Below, piece by piece: positions 46,494-59,837 of a stretch of 64,000 nucleotides of DNA (position 1 is its first letter; each line of letters opens with the position of its first letter). Location of the stretch: contig NC_066314.1 of NCBI RefSeq assembly GCF_022539315.1, positions 59,443,543-59,507,542 on the forward strand, given 5' to 3'. Under the pieces are notes generated by a model, which searched no databases, was not told where the DNA came from, and was given only the letters and a program-made list of their open reading frames with translations. The translations under genes were made by a program, and so were the position numbers. This DNA is from Serinus canaria (lineage: Eukaryota > Chordata > Aves > Passeriformes > Fringillidae).

Positions 46494-49400
46494 GTAAGGT
46501 GTTGATTCTTGGTGGGCTACTGAGGGTCTCCTCTAGCAGTTGGATCAATGCCACCAGGTGACCCTGAAATTAAGCTGTACTGTCTTCAACTTAATAGAAT
46601 ATATTCCCACACACACCCCCCCAAATGAAAAAATGCTTATGGAAAACTTCTTCCCTGAAATATGATCAAGATCAAAAAGACTACAGGAATCTTTTTCCTC
46701 CTGGGTTTTCATACCCAGCCCAACAGCCTCATGGAAGAAAGCCTTACTCAAATAACTTCAGATTTGTATGCATGCTTGCTTTTACTAGAGCTTTTAACAT
46801 GCATGATGGAGCAATCAGACTTGAAACTCAATAGAAACATCTGATGCCTTGCTGCTGTACCTTGGGCAAAGAGAGAAAATTTCCATGTTTGGAATTCTCC
46901 TCTTGTAATAAATGAAAGCACTAAAATTGAAGGACTGCAGGTTCAAAAGAAAATGTGGAAATGAATTATCAATCAGGAATCTGAGAGCATTAGATAAAGG
47001 CAATAACAATCTCACAGAAGCCAGGGGCTTGAGAGAAAGAGCTATTTGAAAGCACACAGTTGCAAACATTGCAATGCTGTGTCAGACACAAACATTTTCT
47101 ATTTTTTTTTTTTTTATTTTTTCTCAAGAGATTTCTACAGGAAGGTAGGCAATGATACCCATCAGCTTTAGCACAAAGCTAGGAACCAAATTTCTTACAA
47201 AAGGCAGAATTCCCCTACTATGGTTTTTCCCTAAAATAAATTTGAAATGAAGTAATTTAGCAGGGCAAATGAATGCAAAGATAAAAATGCCTGCCAGGAG
47301 TAGTAGATCTAGAGATACAAGCTCTGACCCCAGTTTGATACAGAAAAGTTCCAGGAACAAAGCACCTTCCCATGACACAGTTATTCTTTAGGCAGGGAGA
47401 ATTTCTGTTCTTCTAATGAAATATCTGTGTGTCTTTTGTGTAAGACATTTTCCTGTCCTTTTCTCCCAGGGGAAAAGGAATCCTAAAACTTTCCTCTTTT
47501 CCTAACCCTTACTTTGATGCCTTTCAAACCAAGAACTTCTGAGGTGTCTAAAATTACCTCTGTAGCACAATTAACTTTCCTCTAGGATGACTGGACTGCT
47601 CCCAGAACTCAGTGCTAGCACTGTTTTAAGGCTTTGGACTAACTAGACAGAAATAAGGGAGACATCTCCCTCTCCAAAGGAGAGAACCTGACTGCTGAAT
47701 AAATCTGCCTACCAAGTGCTCAGAACCTTGCCCTAACCTTTTTAGTCTTCAGCTACAGAGACTAGTGTTGCCTTTTAAATAGGAACTACACTTGCATATC
47801 CTCCTCCCTTCTTTCTGAAAACTCTGCTATATAAGGCATCTTGGAAGAAAGCTCCAGCAGGCAGGAATGCTTCCCCCTCATCTGGTAGCCTGTGGAGGAA
47901 CTATTTTGTAAATGACATCTGACCCAATGTCTGAGGCATGAACCCGTAGTAACAGACCTACTCCAGATGGAGAACTGTGCAATAGACAAACCCTTCCCAC
48001 CTGGTTTGTTGAGTTTTTGCACACCAGTAGTGCAGCTAAACTGACAGTAGTGGGAATAGTGACTGTAAGAAACCAGGACCACACACAAGACAGTCACCTT
48101 AAGACAAAAAATAACTGGGCCTTTGCCACAGTTTTAATTTATTACAAGGTGCAAAGGTCCTATTCTAACGTGTGCTTCCAGTTTTAATCTGAAATACTGA
48201 TCTTACTTCAGAGGAGCCTGTGGGTTAAGGGCTGTCACCAAAGAAATGGGAAGCATGAAGAGAAAAAAGACTTAAAAACATGGGCCACTGAAGAGCAGAA
48301 GAGGTAAAACACTTTCTTGTGCAGACAGCTGTTAACAAGAAGAATGCACTTATTGCCTAGGGGAAGACACAATTCCCAGTATTTTTTCCAGCTGTTAATG
48401 CAAACCAGTAGTAGCAGTAGAAGTCTCTTTATTGGTGTTTTTCTTTTACTTGAACATACAAGTTCTCTGGTCACCTGTGCTACCTTTTATCCAAGCACAC
48501 ATGATCTTTTTCCACATGCCATCGACTTCACTGGCTTAGGGAACCAAGCATCTGGCCATTGCAACACACCATAACTGCAGCAGGGGTTTTTCACGCAAGT
48601 GTAAGACATGAAGGATGAAAGATCTGAGGGATGCTGCCAGTTCTCTAGCTCAGTGTTTTGAGGAATAACGTGGTGAAATACACCCACACCTTCTTCAGTC
48701 CAGCAGGACATGACTTAGCAATGGCTTGGGCTCATGCATGGCATGAACCCAAAGGTATTGGTGATGCTGACCCACATTCCTCTGTGACACAGCCTCCCTC
48801 TCTAACAGGAGGTGGCCCACAGACCTGCAGGGCTCATTTTTGGACCACTCCAGCCTGTGGCATGGTAGGGAAGGTCCTGAGCCCACTGTACAAAGGGAAA
48901 AGCAATTTCCCCACAACCAACAGGAGAACTGAACTGGTCCCACCTTCAAATCCTTATCTCCTGGAAGAGCCATTTTGGTGTCTAATCTCTAAAGAGATGC
49001 AAGGTGCCCAAACTTTACTGAAAAAAAGGCAGAAAGAAGGGCTAGAGAGTCTGCATGCATATGTATGGACAGAAACTGGGGCCCCTGTTTCCCTAATCTT
49101 GTCAAAACTGAGGCAGGCTCCAGAATTCCCAGTAGAATTTCAGAGTACTGACAAATTTAGTGACTTAATTCCAGGAGTAAAGAATGCTGTGAATTGTGCA
49201 TTAGCTTTCAATGCAAGCTGCTTAGAAGAGATTTACCAGCCAAATCTGGTTTAGTCAGCTTTAGGTAATGTCCATTTAAAGTAGCCAGGGAGGAAGTAGC
49301 AAATCTATGTTCGAAAAACAGGAGAACTTTCCACAGCTGTGGAAAGCAGCCAGGAAAAAAATTTCCAGCAAGGCTCAACCAGCAAGACAATCTGCAGTCT

Positions 49401-49885
49401 CAGATGATTTGCTTTGGAAAGTGGAAGAGTCTGGATTTTCCAGCAATGCTGTGTGTGCTCTTGTGTTCTCACTAGAACTTTCCATGGTTATGTTTAAACC
49501 ATGATTAAAGCCGGCACATTTTGTGCTTTTCAGTGAATGCATTTCTGGCATGAGTGGCACAGGTACTTTTGGGGTTTGGTGATCTCAGATGGACACAGGG
49601 GAAGGCTGTGGAGGTTTTGAAGAGGATGAGTGATTACCTACTCATCTCTCAGAACTGGAGTTTTGATTTCCTGCTAATGTCACAGTGCTGGAGAGTGATG
49701 ATCTAGTGCCATCTACACCCATGACAAGGAGCAACCCATCACTACACCCACCACACTCTTCACTTTCAGAGCTGGGTCATTTCACCTGCTCAGGCAAGGA
49801 GCATTTGCCCTGGGCAAAGCTGTGCTGAGTGCTCCTGATTACTTTCTTGCCATTCACATATCTGGAAATAAACTCCAATAGAACA

Positions 49886-49918
49886 TGCAGGGACTGAGGA
49901 TTCCTGCAGGGACTGAGG
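49886..49918. repeat. Partial 19-bp tandem duplication
   Basis: tgcagggactgagg at 49886-49899 recurs at 49905-49918, offset 19 bp. Confidence 0.75.
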
Positions 49919-51681
49919 TGAGGCTTCCTGACCTCAGAGATCCTAATTGCTTCTCCAATTTAAGGGAAAACTGAAACTGAGCAAAAAAACCACATTCCAA
50001 GTTTGTGTACTTTGTTGAGATACAACAAGCCTAACTTCAACCTTCTGGTCCCAAGGGTTCTTCAAATACAACTAATCAAATCATATCAGCCTCCACAGGA
50101 TTTCCAAATTGTTGAAGCAAATGGGGTTCACAAGCATGTTATATATTTCATTCCCCTCACACCATTTTTAAGCTGGTGCCTTTTGTACCTTGCAGTTCCA
50201 TGGCTTTAACCAGTTCAGCCACATAAACAATATATTCAGTGATGATGTCACAAACTCAGCTACTGCTGATGGTCTCAGGATGAAGAGATATTTGAAAATC
50301 TTTATCATTTATGTATGTTCTTCAGGAGTAGTGAAGAGAAATACTGCTAATAATACTATAGTAATATATTATTTCATACTCCATGCAATGAACTTCCTTG
50401 CTTTTTACTGCCTTTCCAGCCCACTGGAGCCAGAACTGTGAGGAAAGATCAGGACTTTCTAACACCAGAAATTTTCCCTTGCTATTCAGGAACATGGCCA
50501 GGCAGAACACAGCATGGAACTGAATTAGGTTCCTGGTCTGGGAAGCCACAAAGGGCTCTTCTGTTTCTGCTCTACAGCACTCCTGTCCTGTGCCCCTAAG
50601 GAGAATCCAGAAGGTGCCCCACTGACAGACAGGTTGACAAGAGATTAAGGCAGAAATAACTCTTTTTTTAGAACTGAAGCTGCAATGTTCTGTATTCTGG
50701 AGATCAGGGAAGAGACAGCAACAGTAATGACAAGTCAAATCATGCTGAAAGATCCAAAAGCAATTTTCATTGGGGGATTATTAGCAAGATTGATCACAAA
50801 TAGGTGTTAGGCTGCCTCTGATTTGGGCTCAGGACCATGTTTATATACAAGTATGTGATAAACAAATCATAAGCTGAAAAATGTAATATGATTTCTCAGA
50901 ACATCTTTTGATGTTAGATACAGGCTGAAAAATAATCCTCACTTGTAAATCCATGTCACCAAGCTCATAAAATACAAAATAAGAAGACTCAGGTAAAAAA
51001 TAAGAATCAAAGAAGCAGACAAGCAAATAAAAAGAAACTATTGCCCCATACCTGTTAGTGCCATTTTCACCATTTATCAGTGGGCAGTTAGCAAACAAAC
51101 GTTAACAAAGAGGGAAAATCAGTCTTTTTACTGCTTTTTCATAATCCATAAATAATCAACACGGGGAAAAATTAATCAATAAAATCACTACTGAAAGAAA
51201 GAGAATAAGAAAGGACCTTTGTAAGAACAAAACCTCATGTCCCAGTAATGTCAAATTACAACATTTCTTAAGAATGATCTTAACTGTGTCATCACTGAAA
51301 GAAGCAACATTCTTTTTTCTATTACATTTCTTTATCAGGGGGACTTATAGAGAAACTACAGCAGCTACATAGCTGGACACATAGCATGTGTCCACCTCTT
51401 CCTCAGGAAGGACGTTTTCTTCCTTCATACTGCAGCTGTTTTGTAGCATGCATGTGAACCCAAAACAGAGTAATCATTAATGACATAAACTAGCATTTAT
51501 GACATTTTTAAGGAATGTTTACAAAATTTTTAAAAATGCAGATAATTTTGGGTTTGCAAATCTTATGTTAAGTCTGCATATTATATTTAGCTAATAATCA
51601 GAATTTACATATTTATGGTCACTGTGCTGAAAAGTACTGCCTCTTGGCATCAAAACAAGCTAAAAATATATCTTCTATTTA

Positions 51682-51720
51682 TTTGTTTGGGTGTTTGTTT
51701 GTTTGTTTGATTGCTTGATT
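51682..51720. repeat. (TTTG)n microsatellite, interrupted
   Basis: Repeated ttg/tttg units, with gattgcttgatt at the right end. Confidence 0.75.
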
Positions 51721-52114
51721 CTAAGATGCAGATTTAACATTCTTTTGGAAAAAAACTAGGCATGAAGACAGACAAATTTCATTATTTGCTGTGCAGATCA
51801 TCAACTTCTCAGTAAATACTGCACAGAGCTGGCAGGACACTGTTCTCCAGACACAGAAGGCAACTTGAAGCAACAATCTTTGAGTATGTTTGTGCTCATC
51901 ACATCAATTTGGCAAAGCTGGCTCTTAGTGTGGGAATATTGAATTCTGAGCAGCCCAAATGGAAATGCCTCAGAGGCACCCCACTTTAATTCTCTCCTTC
52001 TAAGCTCTGCCTTCCTTTTGTCCAACAACTGGAAAATTAAGGGCCCCAAATCACTGGTGATTTTTTAAAAGTTTGTCCTCAGAAGCATGAGAAACAAACT
52101 TTTAACTTAACTTA

Positions 52115-52151
52115 AGTCTAACACTTAACCAGCAGGGTTAAGTGTTAGACT
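52115..52151. repeat. Perfect 16-bp hairpin
   Basis: agtctaacacttaacc (52115-52130) and ggttaagtgttagact (52136-52151) are exact reverse complements around the 5-base loop agcag. The left flank has the related words cttaacttaacttaag. As at 9715, perfect arms with a tiny loop suggest a recent template-switch event. Confidence 0.9.
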
Positions 52152-54229
52152 GCTCAAAAAAGGAAGGTATTTATTCACTGAAGAACTGTCCACCTTCCTT
52201 TTGATTTTGGGCGATCAATGCCAAATTTATTTCTTTACAGACCTTGACTTACCTGCAGATGACCTACTTTCACTTGCCTCAGACAACTAAAAGGTTTCAC
52301 AAATCAGCTGAAACCTCTTACTTGACTGTCCATTTCCTTTTTTATTTAACAAACATCTTTTTGTTGACAGTGTTTGATGTGCAGCCAGCAGACTGAAACA
52401 GCTCCACCTTTTCAGGTATAGTCCATTATTAACTTTTTGTATGCCAGTGGTTTTCATTTGCTTTTGTCCTTTCTAGAGTACATATATAGGCAAGGCTGGC
52501 TACAGCCCTCCACAGTGAATTAAATACTTCAAGTGCATTACTGTCACCACAAACCCTTCTGAATGCATTGTGCATTTTTATTATCACCCACTTTGAAGTC
52601 ATTCCTGTACCACAGAAGATTTTCAACATAACTTACTTCCTTGCTGCTGTTAGATGCAGGTTCTTCTAATTATGCCAGAGAAGGGAAGGCAGTAGATTGA
52701 AATACTTTCAGTTGAAATTAAGATTCTTTAACTGAAACATTTCAACTACTGAATAAATAAATAAATTTAAACACAGTTGCAATAAAAATGAGCCTCTTGA
52801 AATTAGTCATAACTAGAAGTTGGCAAGCAGTTTATACTAACAACATACAATTAGCTGCAGGGATTTAACAACAGGCTTTTGCAAGAATTATTATTGAGTC
52901 TGTTGTCTTTCTGATTAATGTTATTAACTCTTGCTTACCTATCTTCACTGATCCAATTCTCCAGATTCTATTATCTGTCCACATGGAAAATAAAAAAAAG
53001 TTGGTCCCAAAATTGCCACTTTAGGGTCTGAATGTGACATTCACACAGGATTTAAATAATAAATAGAACATGACTGTTCTGCTATTTGTCTGATGGAGGA
53101 CTACAAGAAAATTTGATGCCACAGTCCAGTTTCTGGCTTTCTGCAGGCTCTGAACATGATGAGGCACATATGTCTGTAGCCTGGGGCCTCCTGCACTCAT
53201 TCAGGTGCTGCATGTTGGAGCTGCAGCATTCACAGGGGTGGAGAGGAAGAGCAATGGGGCTCTGCAGGAAAGAGGAATCAGCCCCATTACCTGTGACCAG
53301 CATGAATCTCACATAAAGGGAATAAAAGAAACCTTTCCCCTCTCACTTTCTCTTATGGAAATCAAGACTCTGATCTTTGTGAACATAAATATGCCACTCA
53401 CCCACTAACACCTTGTGTTCTTATTATGGTAAATTTGGTTGGAAATTTAAGGATGACCAGTGAGCAATCAGCAATGATCTATGAAGAACCTGTTTTAGTC
53501 AACTTCTACAGTCAGGTCAGCAATTAATATTTAATTTTATCTGTACATTTACTTATTCTAGTCATCTTCTCACACACTCATAAGATTAGAAATTGTTGAT
53601 ACTGATAAAAATATTAACTTGAAATTATCAGGGAAAAAAAAAAGGTGTTTGTTTGGTCTTCTGAAAAATCAGGTTTATTACTTGGCAAGTCTCCTTAGCT
53701 AAGTGCTTCACCTAATCAATTTCAATATTTGCTTTTTTGCTTTATATATAACAAAGCAATAGAGATCATTGATTAAACATGAAAGGGATGTGTGGTAGCC
53801 CCTAGTGATCTGAATAGATAAAAGAGCCTAGGTCCACCTTTTTTACTGGAAACCACTGAATTGCTTCAGGGCAGCCTTTGTAGCCCTCTGGAAGCAAAAG
53901 CCTAAGCAATGTCAAGTGGCCTTACAAAACACTGGATATCTGCTGCATTCTTTTTTCTGTGTCCTTTCAGTCTGTTTGGACAACAATGAAAGAGGAAAAA
54001 AATGATCCAGAAATCCACGGAAACCTGAGCTGCTGTAGAAGTGCTTCATTTTGTGTTTACAGAGAAAATAAACGATACCGACTTCTTTCTTGCCAAGGGG
54101 GAAGCTGAAGTTAGAAAATGAGAGCTCTCTTGGGGGAATCTTGCTTCTTACAACCTATTCCACAGCAAGTAAAATCCCTTGTGGGGATTTTTGCTGACAC
54201 CAAACTTAGCCAGTAATGGTTAAAAGGGA
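52152..54229. other. Intergenic sequence
   Basis: No gene or element recognised. A short (AATA)n run lies near 52750-52764. Antisense-overlapping frames at 53082-53316 are chance. Confidence 0.5.
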
Positions 54230-54575
54230 CTGACAGTGAGAGGCAGCAGCCAGGGCATGCAGACATTCCCAGCCCAGCTGAGGTGCTGCAGCACCCAAGG
54301 GCCACAGATTTCCTGTTTGGGCTGTAGGGCTGGAACAAGCCCAGCAGAAGGATATCAGCGTGCTGAGCAGCAGGCACACAGTGAGCTGCCCAGAGCAGAG
54401 CAGAGCCCTGTGTGCAGCAGGGCAGCTGCTGGCAGCCTCCTGAGCGGTGTGCACTGCACAGCATCAGCTCTCCTGACATGTGCCTCTGAACAGCCTGGCC
54501 ACAGCCTCCCCCTGGTTGCCAGGAGCTGTTTGAAAGAGCCTAACTTTGTTATCTTCAGCTCCTGTGCATGGAAAG
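54230..54575. other. GC-rich block beside an LTR
   Basis: A strong local rise in G and C with many CTG, CAG and GCAGC words (gagcagcaggcacacagtga, gagcagagcagagccctgtg). Frames are open in several phases on both strands, as expected when stop codons are scarce. No domain or known repeat is recognised. It may be an unclassified repeat, or flanking internal sequence of the adjacent LTR element. Confidence 0.35.
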
Positions 54576-55032
54576 TGTAGGAGTGACGGGGGTTGGATGG
54601 TGGGTAGGACGGAGATGAGAGATCTCTGAGCCAGGTCATGGAACTTGGGGTTCATTGCAAAGGTGTGGGTGCAGGGCCCTGCTGGGAGCTGCCAGCCACA
54701 GCTCCGAGTAGACCCAAAAGTAAAGAGAGTGGCACAGAGAGAGAAGACAAGCATGGTAAAGAGGATGAGAGAGTAAAAGAGAGGATAAGAGAGCAAGGTT
54801 TCTGCTACAATACAATAAATCTTCTGTGCTGAATATTCTAATTCTCACTAACTCATCTAGTACAAGATACAAATCCTATAGCATTTACATACAGCCTATA
54901 AGAGTCACTACATTACCATACTGTGTTATATTTTTAACCCTAAAAAACAAATCTTTGGACCCCTTCTGCTAAGCTAGTAGGGTCTGCTCTGACCCTTGGA
55001 CCTGCCTGCAAGCAGAGGTATTGTATTGTTCA
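54576..55032. mobile_element. Probable ERV LTR, about 457 bp
   Basis: The segment starts tgtaggagtgacggg and ends attgttca, giving TG...CA termini. It contains an AATAAA at 54814-54819 on the plus strand. Flanking words atggaaag (54568-54575) and atgaaaag (55033-55040) match at 7 of 8 positions and could be a decayed TSD. Composition changes abruptly from GC-rich to AT-rich inside, as in many LTRs. It looks like a songbird LTR by memory, but the family, orientation and exact ends are uncertain. No gag, pol or env is adjacent. Confidence 0.45.
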
Positions 55033-58000
55033 ATGAAAAGGGAATTACCTTCAGCCAGCCATACTATTGTTTTCCTGTTGTTCAGAAACTAAGGTATCTC
55101 AAAGATTGCTTTCATTTCAATCTCACTTATAGTTTCCATATTCTCAAAATCTTTTGCCTGGCAATCATATTTATAAGGCTTTCCTCTTTCATCTTCCCCA
55201 ACAGAGAGTCTCTGACCATACACCCAGGGACCACTGCTCTGGTCTTGCTGACCTGTTCCCAGGACTGACACAGATCCCACTGCTACTAGAGCAGAAAACA
55301 AGTCCAGTTTGGTACTGACAGCACAGCTGAGGACTTCTCCTCTACAATCTTGTAGGTCTCCATGAGTTCTTTATGGCTACACACATTCTAAACTTTGTTC
55401 TGCACAGCTTCTTTTCCTTCCAGCAGGATGCTGTCTGCAAAGCCTAGTATGGATGAAACAAGATATTCTGAATTTGCTCCACACTGTATACTTGTCATAG
55501 ATCCATGGCATCAACACAGAGACACTGATACAAAGCACAAACCCATTAATGTTTGAAGAGAACAAATGTTAAAAAGTTCTGTTTATCCCTGCTAGTGAAA
55601 TTTGCTCTGAAATCCTTCCAGGTTTGCACTCAATAGGATATTTATTTAAAAGGGACAGGAAGGAAAACAATAGAGGTAAGTGAAAATCCATCAAAAGGCA
55701 TCATTCGTCTGCCAGGTGCAACAGAAAGGAAGATAAAACAGATAATAACACTGCTGGAACAGAATGCTGTTAAGGTTGATGGATGGGAAGAGCTGACAGC
55801 TCACAAAGACTGTGAGGGCAAGCTGTTGGGTACAGTGTCAAACTAAATAAATCTATACATCCTTGTTTCACCCAAACACAGCTCTATCACAAATGATACA
55901 GTCCAGCACTGTGCCTTGAGCTGATTTTTTCAACTTTGAATGTGAACTAACAGCATATCAGAAAAGGTATGCACTGTTTCCTGCAGGAATCACCACAGGA
56001 GGTGAGGTATCATATCTAAAAAACTTTGATTCCTCTATGTCCCACTATGATTTTCACACCACTGTGAACCCATGTATCAACAGAAATTATATTCAGCAAG
56101 CTAATAGGATATAGCACCAGGCACCCTCTTCTTTGGGGATGATGCTAATATGCTAAGGGACATGGGAAATGGAAACTGTTGTAAGGAACAGTCCATGCTT
56201 AGGATCTACAGAGAAATCTGTAGAGAGGAAAATGAAAATAATTTGTGGTGCTGCACAGTGAATATACAAAAGATCTGGCATTGAAAGTGTTGCATTTCAT
56301 TTTAGTTTTGCTTGGTGGTTTTGAGTTTTTTCAATTATCATGAAAAAGTCAACATTTTCATGTAGCTGTGGGATTAAATAAGCAAGTTTTTAGTTTCACA
56401 AACTCATTAGCAAACCTTAGATTTTTCTCCTTAGATTGTGACAATGCTGATATAGCTGGCACAGAGCACTTTTCATTTGTGGGCCAAAAAACACTGAATA
56501 AAGGTAGAAAAAAAGAATATGAGCAGTGCCTCATACAGAGAGAATCAGAGGAACAGAGGCACAGTGATTTCTCCAAGGTAAACGAAAACCAAGTGCTATA
56601 ATACCTTCTCCAGCATTATATCCACTGACCCCTCTGGGACTGTGGGACTTTCTTTTCCCTTTTAACCCTCCCTCAAAATTTCAGGCTTTCAGTGAAGTTG
56701 ATTTTGTGGCACCACCTCTGAGGATGTTGCATGACTTCTCCTTAGAGGACAACAACAGCTACAGGACTCAAACACCTCCAGGAGACGTCAGGTCCTCAGA
56801 GGAGTAATTGCACTTCCATTTCCAGGCTGTCCTCAGGCAGTTTGAGCTCAAGAGTAGACAGAGCCATTTTCTGTATGGCTCTCTACCCAGACTCCACTTC
56901 CAAAGAGGATTTAAAACAGGGGATTGAGCTTGGCTGCTCAGTTTGTAACTAGAGGATGATGGGAAGGTGGGGAATTCTTCTGATAAATTCTGTTACTCCT
57001 TTGGGTTATTCTGCTTGTTACCTTGTGAGTGCATCTACTGACCCACAGAGGATCACAAATAGCATACACCAGGCAGGTGAGAAAATACTGCATTTACTCC
57101 AAAGGTAACTTCATTTATTCTCCTCACATTCACAAGTGAAGCAGTCTTCTATTTGGAAGGTATTTCTGAATACCAAACTTTAGATTATGTACCAATTTTT
57201 CATACCTCTATACCTCCCTTACTGCATAACTTTAGATATAAATCTTGGGTTTGAGTACTCTGAATGTCATAAAATTTTCTTTTGGGGGAGTGGGGGAATT
57301 TGAAACAAAAGTTTGCTGGGCCTTTCTGTAGCTGTCAGACTTGAGAAATGAAATTTGAATCAATGTCAGTGTTTTAATACTGTTATCATTTAAAAATAGA
57401 TTTATTTTAACATTTGAATTTTACTCATCATGTAAAATTCCATAAACTTTTCTGTCCATCATCAGTGATGCCTTAAAAGATGATGCATAGATATTAAAAT
57501 TTCTGGCAAATTCTCATGGTCATTCTCTGCTCCACAGTGCAAGACAAACTTGCTGATAATTTAAAGAGTGGCAGGTTTGGCTCTTACAGGCAGTGCTGGA
57601 CCAGGAGAAGGAAGAGCCAGAAGTACCCTTATCCCTTCTAGTGATCCTAAGGTACTGTAAGCCATCTCCAGGCAATTGGGAGCCACGTCCAGCTGGCCAG
57701 GGCTTGAGCAGCAGCCCCACAAACACACAAAGGGATGGTCACAAAGCTGCCAATGTCTAATTCCCATATGGATTTCTGATGTATTTGTTATGTGCCTCCA
57801 AAGACTGCATCTTCCAGGGATCAGCACAGAAAAGTACAACCTTCAACATTACAGGCTATAATCAGGAATTCAACTTCCACAAACTTTAGGTCACTTTAAA
57901 ACTCCAGTCCCAAGTTACCAGGAAACTTGGGAGCTCTGGATTTTCAGGCAAGGCAGATTCTCTTCAGAAGGTCTATTTGCTCCCCTAGCCTTCAGTGGCA

Positions 58001-58453
58001 CCTAGTGGAAAAGAAGCAACTCGAAATGAAGAACAGTTGGGAGGGAAAATGCAATCTTTTCTCCAGCTCCATCAAACACCCTTCCTCCAAAGCTTCTGAA
58101 GCAATAAGGACTTGGAGTGGCTATATGAAAAAAGAACAAGATGTTGGTATGGAGCTCCTGGCAACAGGAGCCTGTTCTCTTGGGAAGGGCTTGCTTTTCA
58201 AATCAAGTTCAGAAGTTAGCACACGAAGGTGTAAAAAGAGCTTAGTGCAGCATGATGACAAAGCCAGCAACCCTAAAAGAACAGAGAGGGTGCAAAAGGG
58301 ATGAGGAAGGGTTGATCTGGCCTGGGGGACAACTGGAATAATTTAATATTTCCTATTGGAATTACAAACAAGGTATTTTACCTTTTTTACCAGAGCAGAC
58401 ATTGAGCCATCATTATCTGTTTAAATTCATACTGGGCAGTTAAAGAAAGTCTC
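55033..58453. other. Intergenic sequence
   Basis: No gene or recognised element. Frames at 55089-55301, 56358-56601 and 57520-57861 lack domains and mostly overlap antisense. Confidence 0.5.
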
Positions 58454-58470
58454 TTTTTTTTTTTTTTTTT
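58454..58470. repeat. Poly(T) run, 17 bp
   Basis: Seventeen consecutive T. Simple homopolymer. Confidence 0.85.
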
Positions 58471-58759
58471 CCTTTTCTGACCATGTCCCTGTAATTTACT
58501 AATACAGATTAGAATATATCTTGTTCTGGAAGAACACATGCCTTGTTTTCTGGTGGCTCTGTGCCACATTACTGTAATATTGGGGAGCCTATTTGCAAAC
58601 ACTCCTTGTGGCTTCAGCTACTCTTCAGGGATGGGACTTTAAGTTTCCCTGGCCCTTCCCTCCCTCACCACTCCCAGCTTTTGGAGTTCCTGATACCTTG
58701 TGAAATTGGCACTGCCCACTTCTGGTTTGTTTTTTCAGATCATCTCTACTTCAAGTAAT

Positions 58760-59080
58760 ACCTGAGGGGAGCTGACAAGAAAGATGGAAAGAGACTTTTT
58801 ACAAGAGCATGTAGTGACGGGACAAGGGGAAATGGCTTCAAACTGAAATAGGGCAGGTTTAGATTAGATAGGAGGAAAAAAAGTCTTTAATTTGAGGGTG
58901 GTGAGGCACTGGAACAAGTTGCCCGGAGGAGCTCTGGATCCATCCCTGGAAGTTCAAGACTTGGTTGAATGCAGCTCTGAGCAACCTGATCTAGTGAAAG
59001 AGGAGTTGGGAAAAGATATTCCTTAAGGTCCCTTCCAACCTAAACCATTCCATGATTCAATTATTCTAATTACCTAACTT
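58760..59080 (+). mobile_element. CR1 LINE 3' end
   Basis: One of the clearest CR1 copies here. In order it has gatggaaagagactttttac, aagagcatgtagtgacggga, caaggggaaatggcttcaaa, ggtttagattagataggagg, gagggtggtgaggcactgga, acaagttgcccggaggagct, ccatccctggaagttcaaga, and the terminal ggtcccttccaacctaaacc with attccatgattcaattattc. The last part is the remnant of the CR1 3' terminal short repeat (consensus attctatg), so the true 3' end is present. The 5' end is truncated, leaving a non-coding, immobile copy. Confidence 0.93.
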
Positions 59081-59822
59081 GAAGAAAAGTCCACAACATT
59101 TTTCAGAGTAGTACTTGGGCTTGTAGCTTCCATGTCTTATCTCACCATGGGAGAAATCTATCCTGTAAAGCCCATCTAAAAGCTGCCCCCACTGTCAGTG
59201 CCATGCCACATGCCTTAACTCTATTAGCTATTGAGTCATAGAGTCACCTTTTCCATTTTTCCTCAAAACAGATGTAAAACTTCACCAGTGGCAAAGTGAG
59301 CTGGGCACTCAGCTTCCACCAAACTTCTAAATATTAGTGCAGCTCTGCTTCTTGTTTTGCTGGTGGGCAAATCACTCTGTAGCTTCACTGGGGTTTGAGG
59401 AGCGCTCACATGGGTAATGCAAAGGTCTTTGACTAATGTTCATCTCCCTTGATAGCCAGAACAGCTCATTCCCTGTGTCTTACCTTCACTGCCTTTCTGG
59501 GAAACACTTGCTACTGTATTTCTATGCTCCACCCATTCCCATTTTGGTATTTATGCATTCAGTTTTCCTGGATGCTGTCACCCCTGAGCAGCTGAAAAAT
59601 GACAAGCTAACCAGTTCATGAGTGGGTTCCTTCTCCCTTTCTACCTGAGCAACAATGCCAGACATTGGATTTGTTCTTGAAAGAGCAACACATGGCTCAC
59701 TTCTGTCCTCACATCTCTTTGGCAGAGTTTTCAAGCAAACAACTCAGAATGCTAAATACTGAACAGATTTTAAAAAGCTCCATTTCTCTCTGTCCTGTGG
59801 TTTTAGTCTTTTCCTAAATTTC
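59081..59822. other. Intergenic sequence
   Basis: No gene or element recognised. Overlapping frames at 59436-59734 are chance. Confidence 0.5.
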
Positions 59823-59837
59823 TTTTTTTTTTTTTTT
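59823..59837. repeat. Poly(T) run, 15 bp
   Basis: Fifteen consecutive T. Simple homopolymer. Confidence 0.85.

Larger units (their letters stand above)
46494..52114. other. Intergenic sequence
   Basis: No supported gene. The 198-codon plus frame at 48658-49254 has no domain and shares its span with minus frames. A poly(T) run lies at 47102-47115, a 14-bp word tgcagggactgagg repeats at 49886 and 49905, and a (TTTG)n run lies at 51682-51720. No LINE or LTR is recognised. Confidence 0.5.

Noticed and set aside
48658..49254. 198-codon plus-strand open frame
   Set aside because: No domain, compositionally unremarkable, overlapped by open frames on the minus strand, no splice or promoter context.
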